DNA of 64,000 bases, taken from contig NC_015276.1 of assembly GCF_000192865.1 (NCBI RefSeq), positions 3,038,001 through 3,102,000 on the forward strand, in the 5' to 3' direction. Both the position numbers and the translations under genes were made by a program. Origin of the DNA: Marinomonas mediterranea MMB-1. Lineage in GTDB: Bacteria; Pseudomonadota; Gammaproteobacteria; Pseudomonadales; Marinomonadaceae. Under the pieces are notes generated by a model. The model did no database searches, was not told the DNA's origin, and saw nothing but the letters and a program-made list of their open reading frames with translations. Position 1 is the stretch's first letter; each line of letters begins with the position of its first letter. Positions 23,118 through 33,900 of the stretch are shown here, in pieces.

Positions 23118-23972
23118 TTAGTTGTCTTGTTGTATACCAACAATAACCCAACTTGAGCTCGCATCCGACATATTTTTTTCTAAATGCCAAATTTCTTTTG
23201 TTTCAGACGTTTCACTGCCTTCTTTGATCCAACCTGAGAACTGTAAACTGATTGACGCAGTAGAGCCAATAAATTCACCACGAACTAGGTCAACCATCAG
23301 AGAAACAACATCCGTTTTCGGTTTATCAGCACCCAGTTTCGCACGCTCTTCTTTCAGCATGTTATACAACTCTGGGCTAACGTATTCCTGAATGGTCTCG
23401 AAATTACTATCATCCCACGCTTTTTGCAAAGCAATGTAATGGTTCTTCGCTTCAGCAACAAAGGCTTGCTCATTGAACCCTGGTGGAAGCTGTATCTCAG
23501 GTTGACCACCGAAGCCTGCACCACCCGCCATCGGCGAAGGCTGAAAGGAATCCTGAGGCATTTCACGGTAAGCACCGTGACCCGCAGCTTGTGCTTGCTG
23601 AGCAGCGCGTTTTTTCGGCGCGATAAAGAACTTGTAAATTAGGAAGCCAATCAACGCAAACAGTAGGATGTCACCAAATGAAATCCCATCAAATGCACCA
23701 CTGCCCATCAAGGCAGCGAACAAACCACCTGCTAGAAGACCACCTAACAAACCACCACCTAAACCGCCAAGAAAACCACTTTTCTTTTTGGTTGTGCTGT
23801 TCGTCGCCGTATTATTAACCGACTTATTCGAAGAGCTCGATGGCTTAGACACTGAATAGCTCTTGCCGAAGCTTTTGCTACCACCTAATTTCTTGGCTTG
23901 AAGGTCGGCACTAAAACCGCCCCCAATCGCCAGTACGAATGCCATTAAAATGGCATATAGAGATGTTTTCAC
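23118..23972 (-). CDS. Tim44-like domain membrane protein
   Basis: A 284-residue protein. A signal or anchor sequence (LYAILMAFVLAIGGGFS) is followed by a Ser/Lys-rich linker, a glycine-rich hydrophobic segment (GFLGGLGGGLLGGLLAGGLF), a second helix (ISFGDILLFALIGFLIYKFF), a proline/glycine linker and a C-terminal Tim44-like domain. That domain includes AEAKNHYIALQKAWDDSNFE and YVSPELYNMLKEE and runs to the end. The same architecture occurs in many proteobacteria; the domain is named after a mitochondrial import factor, but the bacterial role is not established. trpS lies upstream on the same strand. Confidence 0.88.
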   Translation of the reverse strand: MKTSLYAILMAFVLAIGGGFSADLQAKKLGGSKSFGKSYSVSKPSSSSNKSVNNTATNSTTKKKSGFLGGLGGGLLGGLLAGGLFAALMGSGAFDGISFGDILLFALIGFLIYKFFIAPKKRAAQQAQAAGHGAYREMPQDSFQPSPMAGGAGFGGQPEIQLPPGFNEQAFVAEAKNHYIALQKAWDDSNFETIQEYVSPELYNMLKEERAKLGADKPKTDVVSLMVDLVRGEFIGSTASISLQFSGWIKEGSETSETKEIWHLEKNMSDASSSWVIVGIQQDN

Positions 23973-24029
23973 GATATTACTCCACAGTTTTAAATAAAAT
24001 CGTTCTAAGAAGCTTTGTTTATGCTTACG

Positions 24030-25040
24030 TTAAACAAAGTTCACAAGGCCAACGGCTTCTCTCAGCTGCTTAATATGATCGCGAGCACGAGCGCGGGCTT
24101 TTACTGCACCGGCTTGCAATACTTCTTCGATCTGCGCTGGATTCGCCATTAGCTCTAAATATTTCTCTCTTGCGTCTCCTAGTTGACCATTAACCAACTC
24201 GAAGAGTTCCTTTTTCGCTTCGCCCCATGCGATACCATCAGCAAATTTTTGACGCATCTCTTCAGTTTGCTCAGGGGTCGCGAACGCCTGATAGACCTCA
24301 AATACCGTAGAGTCATTCGGGTCTTTCGGCTCACCAGGCTCTAGCAAGTTTGTTTTGATCTTGTTAATGCCTTTTTTCAGCTTTTTCTCAGTGTCAAACA
24401 ACGGAATGGTGTTGTTATAACTCTTAGACATTTTTCGTCCATCAAGGCCTTGTAGGATGGCAGTACTATCACCAACAACCGCCTCTGGCATAACAAAAAA
24501 TTCGCTGCCATATATATGGTTAAAGCGACCCGCAATATCACGCGCCATTTCAATGTGCTGAATCTGATCTCGCCCAACCGGTACTTTGTGCGCATTAAAC
24601 GCCAAAATATCCGCAGCCATTAGCACTGGGTAACAAAACAAGCCCATCGTAATGCCAAAATCAGGGTCCTGCTCACTCGCAACGTTTTCGTCTACACCTG
24701 CTTTATACGCATGAGCACGGTTCATCAGACCTTTTGCAGTGACACAAGTTAGTAACCAGTTTAGTTCACTGATTTCTGGAATGTCAGATTGACGGTAAAA
24801 AGTTGCCTTATCAGTATCCAGCCCACACGCTAGCCAGGTTGCGGCAATCTCTAAACGAGACTGTTGCACACGCTCGGCATCCTGACATTTAATTAATGCG
24901 TGATAGTCCGCTAGAAAGAAAAAAGCTTCCGTGTCTGCTCGGTTACTTGCTTCGATTGCCGGACGAATCGCACCAACATAGTTGCCAAGGTGAGGCGTTC
25001 CTGAGGTTGTGATACCTGTTAAAACAATTTCTTTACCCAT
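24030..25040 (-). CDS. trpS: Tryptophan-tRNA ligase
   Basis: The 336-residue class I synthetase charges tRNA-Trp. The HIGH-type motif appears as TPHLGNYVG (about residues 15-23) and the KMSKS loop as GRKMSKSYNN (about 205). DQIQHIEMARDIAGRFN and the ATP-binding VPVGRDQ are present, and the C-terminal helical domain is complete. The length is normal for bacterial TrpRS. Its neighbour on the same strand, the Tim44-like gene, is 57 bp downstream. Confidence 0.96.
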   Translation of the reverse strand: MGKEIVLTGITTSGTPHLGNYVGAIRPAIEASNRADTEAFFFLADYHALIKCQDAERVQQSRLEIAATWLACGLDTDKATFYRQSDIPEISELNWLLTCVTAKGLMNRAHAYKAGVDENVASEQDPDFGITMGLFCYPVLMAADILAFNAHKVPVGRDQIQHIEMARDIAGRFNHIYGSEFFVMPEAVVGDSTAILQGLDGRKMSKSYNNTIPLFDTEKKLKKGINKIKTNLLEPGEPKDPNDSTVFEVYQAFATPEQTEEMRQKFADGIAWGEAKKELFELVNGQLGDAREKYLELMANPAQIEEVLQAGAVKARARARDHIKQLREAVGLVNFV

Positions 25041-25224
25041 TATTCCTACTCGGTTGTGTTCTTAAGAGTGCATACACTAACATAAAATTTAGGTTGGTAT
25101 TACTTCCAAATGCGCATTTGTCACTCTATGGTTTGATCTTTCTAATAGGAGATTATGTAAGGCTTTTTTATGCATTATCAATGTTTAAAATCGTAACTAA
25201 GACGCGACATTCGTTTTGCAAGCA

Positions 25225-27243
25225 TTAACGCCAGATCGCTTTCGTTAAACCAGAGCGACGTTGGACGCGTTTTTTCAACGCATCTTGAAGAATAAACTCG
25301 TTCGCCCATAGCTCGAAATAGTGTTTTGCCCGTGTGATTCCCGTGTAAATAAGCTCTTTGCCTAAAACAGGGGACGCATTGTTTGGCAGGATCATGGTCA
25401 CACGCTCAAACTCGGAGCCTTGAGATTTGTGCACCGTCATGGCGAAAACCGGCTCAAAGCTGGTAATGCGGCTTGGTAAAAAGCCTTTCATTTCACCGTT
25501 GGCGAGAGTAAACCAAACCCGTAAGACATTCTGTTCATCTGGCAAGCACAGCCCAATATCGCCGTTAAAAAGCCCTGTGTTTGAATCATTTCGCGTCATT
25601 ATGATGGCTTTGCCCGGATACCACATGGATTGGGATTCTATATAACCTTGTCGGTAGAAATACGTTTCCAGTGCATCGTTAACGAATTCCACGCCCATTA
25701 CCCCTTGGCGCACCGCCGTCAGCACCTGATATTGATTAAACGCGGTATGCAGCTCTGCCGGCGCCACACGCTGTCTGACTTGAGCCCAATAGGTTTTGTA
25801 GCCCTGCGCCAAGGCTGCAACATCCAGTTGAGTCTCTTTAAGATCTGTCGAACGCCAATACACGTTATCGTAGTCGCCGCGAAGCACTCTTAGTGTGCCA
25901 TCAACCTGACATTGATTGACCGCAGACGCCAATAACCCAATGCCACTTTGGTCATTAAAGCGATAACTCTTACTCAAGAGTGATAAATGACGCTGAATCG
26001 CAGGCGCTTGTTCGATCACTTGGCGGGACAAACGCTCCAGCTCCGCTGCGTTCAATGAGTCCGTTAACCCTGTAAATTGCGCCCGTGTTACTTTCTCGCG
26101 CTGAATGCCAAAGGTCAGGTCCCCTAAAACATTTCCAGCCTCGACTGAAGAAAGTTGATCTTTATCGCCGAGTAACACCAACCTTGCATGCTCTGGCAAG
26201 GCTTCAATTAATTTTGCCATCATTGGCATGTCCACCATCGAGACTTCATCCACCAGCAATATATCGATGTGAAGCGGGTTTTGTTTGTGGTGTTTAAATT
26301 GAGAGCGCCCATAATCCGCCCCTAAAAGACGATGTAAAGTGGTGGCGGTCTCTGGTATCGCATCCAGAATGGGTTGGGCAATATTGAGTTTTTTCTTCGC
26401 GCCAGAGATGGATTCAGTCAAACGTGCAGCAGCCTTTCCGGTCGGCGCGGCTAGAGCAATTCGAGGCAGCGAGCTTTTATGTAGAGCGTTGGAGAGCAAG
26501 CGAGCATCGCTTTCTCGGAATTCGTTTGTTAAATGGTCTCGCTCTTCGTTAGCCGCTTCATCAAGAGACTGCCAAACAAGCAACGCCAACAGTTTAGTAA
26601 CCGTTGTTGTTTTACCCGTACCCGGCCCACCACTGATGATAGAGAAATCCATACTCGCGGCGTTCGCAACGGCGATCTTCTGCCAATCTAACTCACTGCT
26701 TTGAACATCACTGGGAAACAAAGAGTCTAGTTTCTGCCCGTCCACTTGCCTTCGACCCTTCGACTCTTGCAATTGGATAAAAGACAGAACACTCTGTTCA
26801 TAAGAAAAGTAACGCGCCAGATACAAAAGACCAGCATCAGTCAGTATCAAAGGCGCAGAGCTAGCTAAAGAAAAAGAAGCGCTAGAAGCAGAATGAGACG
26901 ACGCACCATCAAACAAGGCGACCAGTGGACTGTCGCTCAAGCGACGATACCACGCACCTACGCTATGAATATCAAGCGCTGACAGGACAACACTTGGAGC
27001 CGGATGGAACTCTAACCCGGCTAAATCACCATTGAAAACCGCCGTTAGGTCGATGCAAGTGTGTCCCGCCCCAAGATAGGCGCTGACCAACACGCCCGCA
27101 AGCAAGACAGATTCGTCTTGCGATGAAACATGATCCTGAAGGTGATGAATCCACTGTAAATCAACAGGACGAATGGACTTGGAAGACAACCAAGCATCAA
27201 ACCATTTTGTGTCTGACTCAACACTTGAATTAGAGAAGTCCAA
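25225..27243 (-). CDS. recD: Exodeoxyribonuclease V subunit alpha (RecD)
   Basis: The fast 5'-3' helicase of RecBCD. With the start chosen here it has 672 residues. Walker A is FSIISGGPGTGKTTTVTKLL, the DEAD-like box is DILLVDEVSMVDMPMM, and later helicase motifs include FAMTVHKSQGSEF and YTGITRAK near the C-terminus. The frame extends upstream to 27297, but AGGAGG stands 9 bp before a TTG at 27243. That start overlaps the end of recB by 14 bp, the pattern expected for translational coupling. Gene order recC-recB-recD on one strand matches the family operon. Confidence 0.93.
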   Translation of the reverse strand: MDFSNSSVESDTKWFDAWLSSKSIRPVDLQWIHHLQDHVSSQDESVLLAGVLVSAYLGAGHTCIDLTAVFNGDLAGLEFHPAPSVVLSALDIHSVGAWYRRLSDSPLVALFDGASSHSASSASFSLASSAPLILTDAGLLYLARYFSYEQSVLSFIQLQESKGRRQVDGQKLDSLFPSDVQSSELDWQKIAVANAASMDFSIISGGPGTGKTTTVTKLLALLVWQSLDEAANEERDHLTNEFRESDARLLSNALHKSSLPRIALAAPTGKAAARLTESISGAKKKLNIAQPILDAIPETATTLHRLLGADYGRSQFKHHKQNPLHIDILLVDEVSMVDMPMMAKLIEALPEHARLVLLGDKDQLSSVEAGNVLGDLTFGIQREKVTRAQFTGLTDSLNAAELERLSRQVIEQAPAIQRHLSLLSKSYRFNDQSGIGLLASAVNQCQVDGTLRVLRGDYDNVYWRSTDLKETQLDVAALAQGYKTYWAQVRQRVAPAELHTAFNQYQVLTAVRQGVMGVEFVNDALETYFYRQGYIESQSMWYPGKAIIMTRNDSNTGLFNGDIGLCLPDEQNVLRVWFTLANGEMKGFLPSRITSFEPVFAMTVHKSQGSEFERVTMILPNNASPVLGKELIYTGITRAKHYFELWANEFILQDALKKRVQRRSGLTKAIWR

Positions 27244-30200
27244 ACTGCTTTTCCTCCTGCTGTTCATTGGCAAACAAAGCATCAATCGCTTCGACATGCG
27301 TTTGACTTAAACGATTCGAAAAAACGCCCGTTGCGCCCTCTTTTTGCAATCCACGTAAAAACAAATAACATACGCCACCGACGTGTTTTTCGTAATCGTA
27401 GTTCGGCAACCTTTGTTTTAAAAATCGATGCAACGCCAAGGTGTATATCTGATATTGTAAATCGTATCGATGCTCTGCAATCGCGGTCTGCATTGCGTCT
27501 GGATTGTAGTCCTCAAAGGCATAACCAAGGTGATTCGATTTGTAGTCCAGTACGTAATAACGCCCTTCCCATTCAAACAACAAATCGATAAAGCCCTTCA
27601 ACATGCCTTTTAACGGGCGATCCTGAATCGGCGGCGCACTTTGCGATACTACGTCGTGCAAACGCGCAATACGATCCAATTGTAGGGCGTTCATTTTACT
27701 AACGGGAATATAGAACTCCATCTCCTTTTTACATTGCTCCGGCGCAAGATCGGACAAAGAAATAGCACGCCCCTCACTCCCCGATATGATCGGAGCATTG
27801 AGCATATCAGGAAGCCAGCCTCGCAACACATCCGCCCATTCCTCATAACCATGGGCAGTGAAATAATCATCCAGTGCGGTCTGATTACTGACTTTTAATA
27901 ATTCGGAAAAGCCCATATCCTGCGTTTGCTTCTTAAACGTCACGCCGTTAAAGGCTTTTCCTTCCAAAACATCGTGCAAAAATGTACCGGGATTCGCGCC
28001 TTTCGGAAAAGTAAATCGACTGGCTTCTTCTGGTATCGCTTGCTCATCGGGCGACTCAACGGCTTGATCGAGTAGGTTCGAGGCCGCACCGGAATCAATG
28101 TCCAATTCATCAAACCCCGGTTGAGCAGACGCCTCGTGCGGAGCTTCGACGACCAAAGAAGAATAGCTTCCAACCCACCAATCACGCTCGATGTGCCCAG
28201 TAAACTGGCGAACGCGGGCGTCTAATTCGGCGTCATTGTTCATTTGATATGGCGGCAAAGCCTCATCGTCTTGACCAATGGATTCGACTTTCACCAGTGC
28301 ATTGCCCTGCTGTTCAGCAAACCGCATTAGGCTTGGCAATAAATCCCCCGCGTCCAACGGTTCGCCCTCACAAACCAACGCCCCCACGCCGCTCAAATGA
28401 TTATGCAACTCGGGCGCTTTGGTCTTACTTGGCCCTTTTCCGACTTCCATCGAACCAATAAAACACGCGTCTTTTGAGCGAGTTAGTGCAACATAAGCCA
28501 AACGAATTTCGGCCGCGTAAGCCTCGTCGAAGTGCTGCTGAGCTTCCTCGTCGGTTGGATCAAACGACACCATTAACTGTCCGTTTTGATCATGATATAA
28601 CGCCTCTTTGGACGCATTGCGCACTGGCGCGAACGCAAACGGCAAATAAACAATTGGATATTCTAAGCCCTTACTTTTGTGGATGGTGACAATTCGCACC
28701 AGCTCAGCATCAGTTTCCAAGCGTATTTTTTGCTCGTCGCTGTCTCCGTTCGGATTCTGTATCGACAAACGAAGAAAGCGCAACACGCCTTCTTTTGAAT
28801 CCAACTCAAGGGATTTTTCTTGCAGCTTTTCAAATAGGTGAAGTAAATCAGTTAGTCGTCGTTCGCCATTTTTCCGAGACAATAAACTGGCGGGGATAGA
28901 CAAATCTTCCAATAACGTTCGAAGCATCGGCAACAAGCCTTTATCATCCCACAGTTGCCAATACTGCTGAAACGCTCGCGCCCATTTTTCATAACTCAAG
29001 TCATTGTGATTTAACGCATCGATCTCTTCGAGCGTCCAGCCGATTAGCCCCGTCGCGAGCGCCGAACGCGTCGCATTTTCTTTGCCTTGTTCGATGATGG
29101 CGTTGAGTATAATCAGCAACTCCGTCGCTTCCTGACTGTCGTACACCGAGCCTTTGTCACTTAAGTAAACGCTGGGAATACCTCGCTCCGACAAGGCGCT
29201 TTTGAGTAATTGCGCTTGAGTAAAGTTACTCACCAACAACGCGACGTCTTTCGGGCGAATCGGATCGTCACCCACCATTGCGCTGCTTTCAAGACCTTCG
29301 TTTAACAACCGATGCAAATGGTGAGCACAGCGTTCTGCCATCGCTTCACGATAGCGCTTCACCGATACAGGGTGCTCTTCGTCTAAAAACAAAAATTGGA
29401 GCGCGGCTTGAGGTTGGCCGTGGCGATAAAACGTGGTTTTAACCTCTCGGTCTTTGACTTTAACGAATGGAATGCCTTCAACCTGAAATGGATTTGACTG
29501 AGTTGAAAACAACCCATTTACGGCACGAATCATGGCCGCAGAGGAGCGATAATTGGTTGCCAATGAGTAGATTTGATGGGCGTCTTTTTTGGCCGACAAG
29601 TAAGTAAAAATATCCGCACCACGAAACGCGTAAATGGCCTGCTTAGGGTCGCCGATCATGATCTTGCCGATCTGCTTTTGCCCTTCATGCGCGTCTTTGT
29701 ATATGTTAGAAAAGATGCGATATTGAACTGGATCGGTATCCTGAAATTCATCGATCAGGGCAATCGGGTACGTCGTTCGAATGCGCTCGGCCAATACCTG
29801 CTGCCCTACTCGCTCAGACTCATCCGTCAAGGCAGAATCCAGCGTCGTCAACAAATCGGTAAAGGTTAAGGATTGAGTGGATCGCTTCCATCGAAGCATG
29901 CGCGCTTGAACTTGCAGCCAAAGCTCGGGAATCAATACGGATTTCAGTTGCCCTAGAGACTCTGATAATGCCCTTAACTCCGCGACTTGCGCAAAAATAC
30001 GGTGACGTGGCGCTTCGCCGCCTTTCGCTAATCGCGTTTCATGCTCACGTGCATCAATGAACTTTAAACAATCTGGCACGGACAGCGCGCTTGAATTAGC
30101 CCACGCCTCTAACGCACGGATATCTTTCGACGGGTCCTTCTTCCAAAAGTTGCGCTTTATGCCACTGTTGTTCATCGCATCGATGATATCAGGCGCACTC

Positions 30201-30931
30201 TTTAACCACGTTTGTTTGATGTCTTGAATCGAGCTTCGTAATGCTTGTATATGCGAACGCCAATCGAAGTCGATTTGATGATATTGCGCGTCTGGCTGGC
30301 TTTGCAATACTCGCAGTTCTTTTAGCAGCGCCATCGGCTCGGCCCAAAAACGCCTCACGAAACTCGCTTCGGTTTCACTCAAATCCGCTACAAAACGTCG
30401 CCATACATCTTTGACTGCGACGGTTAATGGCGCCATTTCATCGGTTTCTATTTCCTGACGAAAGAGCATGCGGCTCTCAAACGCATTTTGACTCAGCATG
30501 CGCTGACAAAATCCGTGAATCGTAAAGACGGCCGCTTCATCCATTTGCTTCTCAGCGTACAAAAGCTTTTCAATGCCATCGGCGATTTGCGCGTCGGTGA
30601 AGTGGTTTCGCCATTCCATCAAAAAAGCATCGTCACTGTGCCCACTCATAAGCGTTTTACGTGCTGCGCGTATACGAACCCGAATTCGCCCTTTCAATTC
30701 CGCCGTGGCCGCTTCCGTAAAGGTTACCACTAAGATTTGATCGACCGTCAATGGCCTTTCGAGATCACATTCGCTGCCAGACGGAACGAGCAAACGCAAA
30801 TACAGGTTTGCGATGGTATAGGTTTTTCCCGTTCCCGCACTGGCTTCAATAAGTCGCTTTCCAAACAATGGGAAAGTGTGAGCATCCAAGGCAACCGTTT
30901 CATTCAGATTAGGCAAGGTATCACCACTCAT
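27230..30931 (-). CDS. recB: Exodeoxyribonuclease V subunit beta (RecB)
   Basis: The 1233-residue slow 3'-5' helicase and nuclease of RecBCD repairs double-strand breaks and degrades foreign DNA. The Walker A motif is RLIEASAGTGKTYTIANLYL (about residues 28-45) and Walker B is YPIALIDEFQDTDPVQYRIF. Motif VI-like IRLAYVALTRSKDAC is present. The C-terminal nuclease has KGFIDLLFEWEGRYYVLDYK with the catalytic D..DYK intact. Its ATG overlaps the recC stop (ATGA). No defects are seen, so the enzyme should be active. Confidence 0.97.
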   Translation of the reverse strand: MSGDTLPNLNETVALDAHTFPLFGKRLIEASAGTGKTYTIANLYLRLLVPSGSECDLERPLTVDQILVVTFTEAATAELKGRIRVRIRAARKTLMSGHSDDAFLMEWRNHFTDAQIADGIEKLLYAEKQMDEAAVFTIHGFCQRMLSQNAFESRMLFRQEIETDEMAPLTVAVKDVWRRFVADLSETEASFVRRFWAEPMALLKELRVLQSQPDAQYHQIDFDWRSHIQALRSSIQDIKQTWLKSAPDIIDAMNNSGIKRNFWKKDPSKDIRALEAWANSSALSVPDCLKFIDAREHETRLAKGGEAPRHRIFAQVAELRALSESLGQLKSVLIPELWLQVQARMLRWKRSTQSLTFTDLLTTLDSALTDESERVGQQVLAERIRTTYPIALIDEFQDTDPVQYRIFSNIYKDAHEGQKQIGKIMIGDPKQAIYAFRGADIFTYLSAKKDAHQIYSLATNYRSSAAMIRAVNGLFSTQSNPFQVEGIPFVKVKDREVKTTFYRHGQPQAALQFLFLDEEHPVSVKRYREAMAERCAHHLHRLLNEGLESSAMVGDDPIRPKDVALLVSNFTQAQLLKSALSERGIPSVYLSDKGSVYDSQEATELLIILNAIIEQGKENATRSALATGLIGWTLEEIDALNHNDLSYEKWARAFQQYWQLWDDKGLLPMLRTLLEDLSIPASLLSRKNGERRLTDLLHLFEKLQEKSLELDSKEGVLRFLRLSIQNPNGDSDEQKIRLETDAELVRIVTIHKSKGLEYPIVYLPFAFAPVRNASKEALYHDQNGQLMVSFDPTDEEAQQHFDEAYAAEIRLAYVALTRSKDACFIGSMEVGKGPSKTKAPELHNHLSGVGALVCEGEPLDAGDLLPSLMRFAEQQGNALVKVESIGQDDEALPPYQMNNDAELDARVRQFTGHIERDWWVGSYSSLVVEAPHEASAQPGFDELDIDSGAASNLLDQAVESPDEQAIPEEASRFTFPKGANPGTFLHDVLEGKAFNGVTFKKQTQDMGFSELLKVSNQTALDDYFTAHGYEEWADVLRGWLPDMLNAPIISGSEGRAISLSDLAPEQCKKEMEFYIPVSKMNALQLDRIARLHDVVSQSAPPIQDRPLKGMLKGFIDLLFEWEGRYYVLDYKSNHLGYAFEDYNPDAMQTAIAEHRYDLQYQIYTLALHRFLKQRLPNYDYEKHVGGVCYLFLRGLQKEGATGVFSNRLSQTHVEAIDALFANEQQEEKQFGLL

Positions 30932-33900
30932 GCTTTGTTCTCCAACGGTTTTAAATGATGGTGCAATGGCAACCAGATAGCTCTCACGTTTTGCTCAAAT
31001 GCCGCTCTATGCGCACTCAAGTTCGGATAAAAGCGTTGCCAATATGGGTCCGACACTTCAACGGAATGATACTCGTCGTCTAGCTCTTGATAGGTTTCTA
31101 ACGATTTTGAAAACGCCGTCTCTTCACATTCCAACGCTTTTTTATTGAGGTAGGACGCGCACCATGTATCCGACGACTTGGCGGGAAGCAATTGTGGCAT
31201 CCGAAGCCCATTGTTTAGCAGGGTTAACATGATTTGTAATTGAAGCTGTGCATCGTCTGGTGTGACGGCGCTGAACTCCAGAGTTTTGACCTTGCCTTTA
31301 ACATCATTCACAAATACGTGCCGTTTCGGCGTCCCCTGAGCACTCAACAAAAGATGCTCAAGCCAATACACGATCTTTTGGTTCGCTGTCAAATCCCCTA
31401 ACCGATAAGACACACGCATGGTTGCGTTGGTCATGGGCAACCACCCCGTTATGCGACTGGTTCCGGCCTCAGTCGTTAAGGTTAAATCCACTTCCTGATC
31501 CGGCAAGGCTTCAACGCCATGCGACTTCACGGCCTCAGATAACCCACGACACTGCTGCACCACCTCATCGAACGCCACCTTCCCCATCGAACCAGACGGC
31601 AAGTTACCCGTAAAAGGTAAGCGTGCAATCAGCTCCGCCTCTTCGTCTTTGAGCATGGCCTCTAGCAGCTCGACTTTAATCTGATAACCAGACAAGCCCG
31701 TTAAGGCAAAAGGCTCGTCTTCCAGCTCGTCTTCTTCGTTAAACGACAAGTACGCGCGCAAGCGCTTTTGGGTAAAGTAGCGCGCAGGGTGACGGAAAAA
31801 GCGTCGGAGCTCGTCGACATCAAGCTCACTTAAATCGCCGTCGTAGTCTGTCAGTGGTTCAAACGAAAACGAATCAAATTTTTCCCCATACACGTTTTCT
31901 AAATAGAAAAGTGGCAACCACTGCTCGTTATAGCTAAACAAAGATTCGTTGTCGGTTAACAAAGGCGACGCCGAGTAGTAATCCGCGTTAAAGGGTTGCA
32001 GTGGGTGTTCTGTCACCACATGGGACATCATATTCTGAGTTGAGACATCAGGCTCTTTCAGTCGATCACGTTCAAGCGTACAACTCTGACCTATGTACTC
32101 CACCAGCTCGCTTAAAATAATCGATGGATTCTTCTCGCTGTTGTCCTGAACACTGCGTCCCACGTAACTCAAATAGAAGGTATCGCGCGCGGACATAAGC
32201 GCTTCAAGAAAAAGGTACTTATCGTCCTCACGTGGGCTTCGGTCACCACTTCGATAATCCCCCACCATCAAATCAAAGCCCATTGGCACGGCATTTCGTG
32301 GGTAATCCCCCTCGTTCATACCAAGTACACAAATCACTTTAAACGGCACGGAACGCATTGGCATGAGGGTACAGAAATTGACACGCCCCGCTAAAAATCG
32401 GTGTGAGCCTGAACTCTCTTGCAACCTTGGCGCAAGCACTTCGCGAATCACCGGAAACTCAATGTCATCATGAAAATTTGCGCCCTGCCACTCTTCTTGC
32501 AGTGTGTTCAAGTGGCGCGTAAAAAGCGATCGAAACGGGTCTTCATCGGTGAGTTCGAAGTAATCCGCCAATAACGCGTTGAGCGTCGAAATCCACCCTT
32601 CGGGTGATTGTGATTGGGAAAAGTGCGTTGCCGATGCCTGCAACTTATCCAGAAAATCGGCTAATTTACCTGCAATACTGGCTTCCAGCCCCTCAATATC
32701 GCCGTAACTAAGAATGTCCTGCCAAATATGATCGTGGCCCACACTGTAGCCAAGCAACATACGTTTAAGGCCATGATGCCATGTATGAATGGTCTGTTTC
32801 GGCAGATCATGCTGTGTGGCCGTTTCTTCCGTGAGCCCCCAGCGTACACCGACCTCCGTCGCCCATTGACGAACCCGTTCTAGCTCTTCAACGGTTAAAT
32901 CAAATTTCGCCATGACAGCGGGCACTTCGAGAATACTGATCAGTTCAGACAAGGTAAAACGACTGTCGCCAAGCCCTAATAAATACAAAAAGGCATCAAC
33001 AACAGGGTTTTCTAACCCGCCAGACTGATCAATCAAAACAAACGGAATACTTTGTCCGATGCGGTTCTGAGGTTGAGCAATAGAGGAACCAGAAGCACGA
33101 TGGCCACCCGCATTTTGAAACACCTTTTGTGAAAAGACGGCTTTCACATAAGGGCTATAGCGGTTCACATCCGGCAGCATCACAATAACGTCTTTCGGCG
33201 TTAAATCAGGGTTTGTTTCAAAAAGAGCAAGCAACTGATCGTGCAACACTTCAACTTCACGCAACGGGCTATGGCAGACGTGTACTTGAACACTTCTATC
33301 TGATGCGGCAACCGTATGTCGATATTCTGCCGTCGCGACGAGCTCTCGCTCCTCTTTCGCGCCATGATTTTCCATGGTGAACACATCTTGTTGTACACGA
33401 TGCAAAAGGCTGACTTGGTTTTCGTCTAAGCCGTCTAATAAATAGTCGTCAAAGATCTCTAACTCAGCGTCCGCCACATCCTGCAACTGCGCAATATAAT
33501 CTCGGCCTAACCTACCCCAACTTGCCAATAGCGGGTTCGCATCTAAGTGCAACATATTCGTATGCATGCCGGGTTTTAGCGTTTGGCGCTTGATCGCACG
33601 TCCTACAAAGTGCTTATCAACCACATCCCCCCAATAGAATCGACATGGGTTTTGCAGAAAAAGATGCATCTCTATCCAACCGCTGTTGGCGAGAACTTGA
33701 AGCGCATTCAACGTATTCGGTGGTAAAGACGACACACCAAAAATAAAGATGCGTTCTGGAACCGATGAAGGGCGAGGTTGGCTTTTCGTCATGTCGGCCA
33801 AAGCTTCAAGCAAGTTCGCGCGATGATACAGCGACATGCCATCGTGTGAAATATCCGCCATGAGTTCGCGCCACAAGATCGCCTGCCAAGGTTGCGCCTC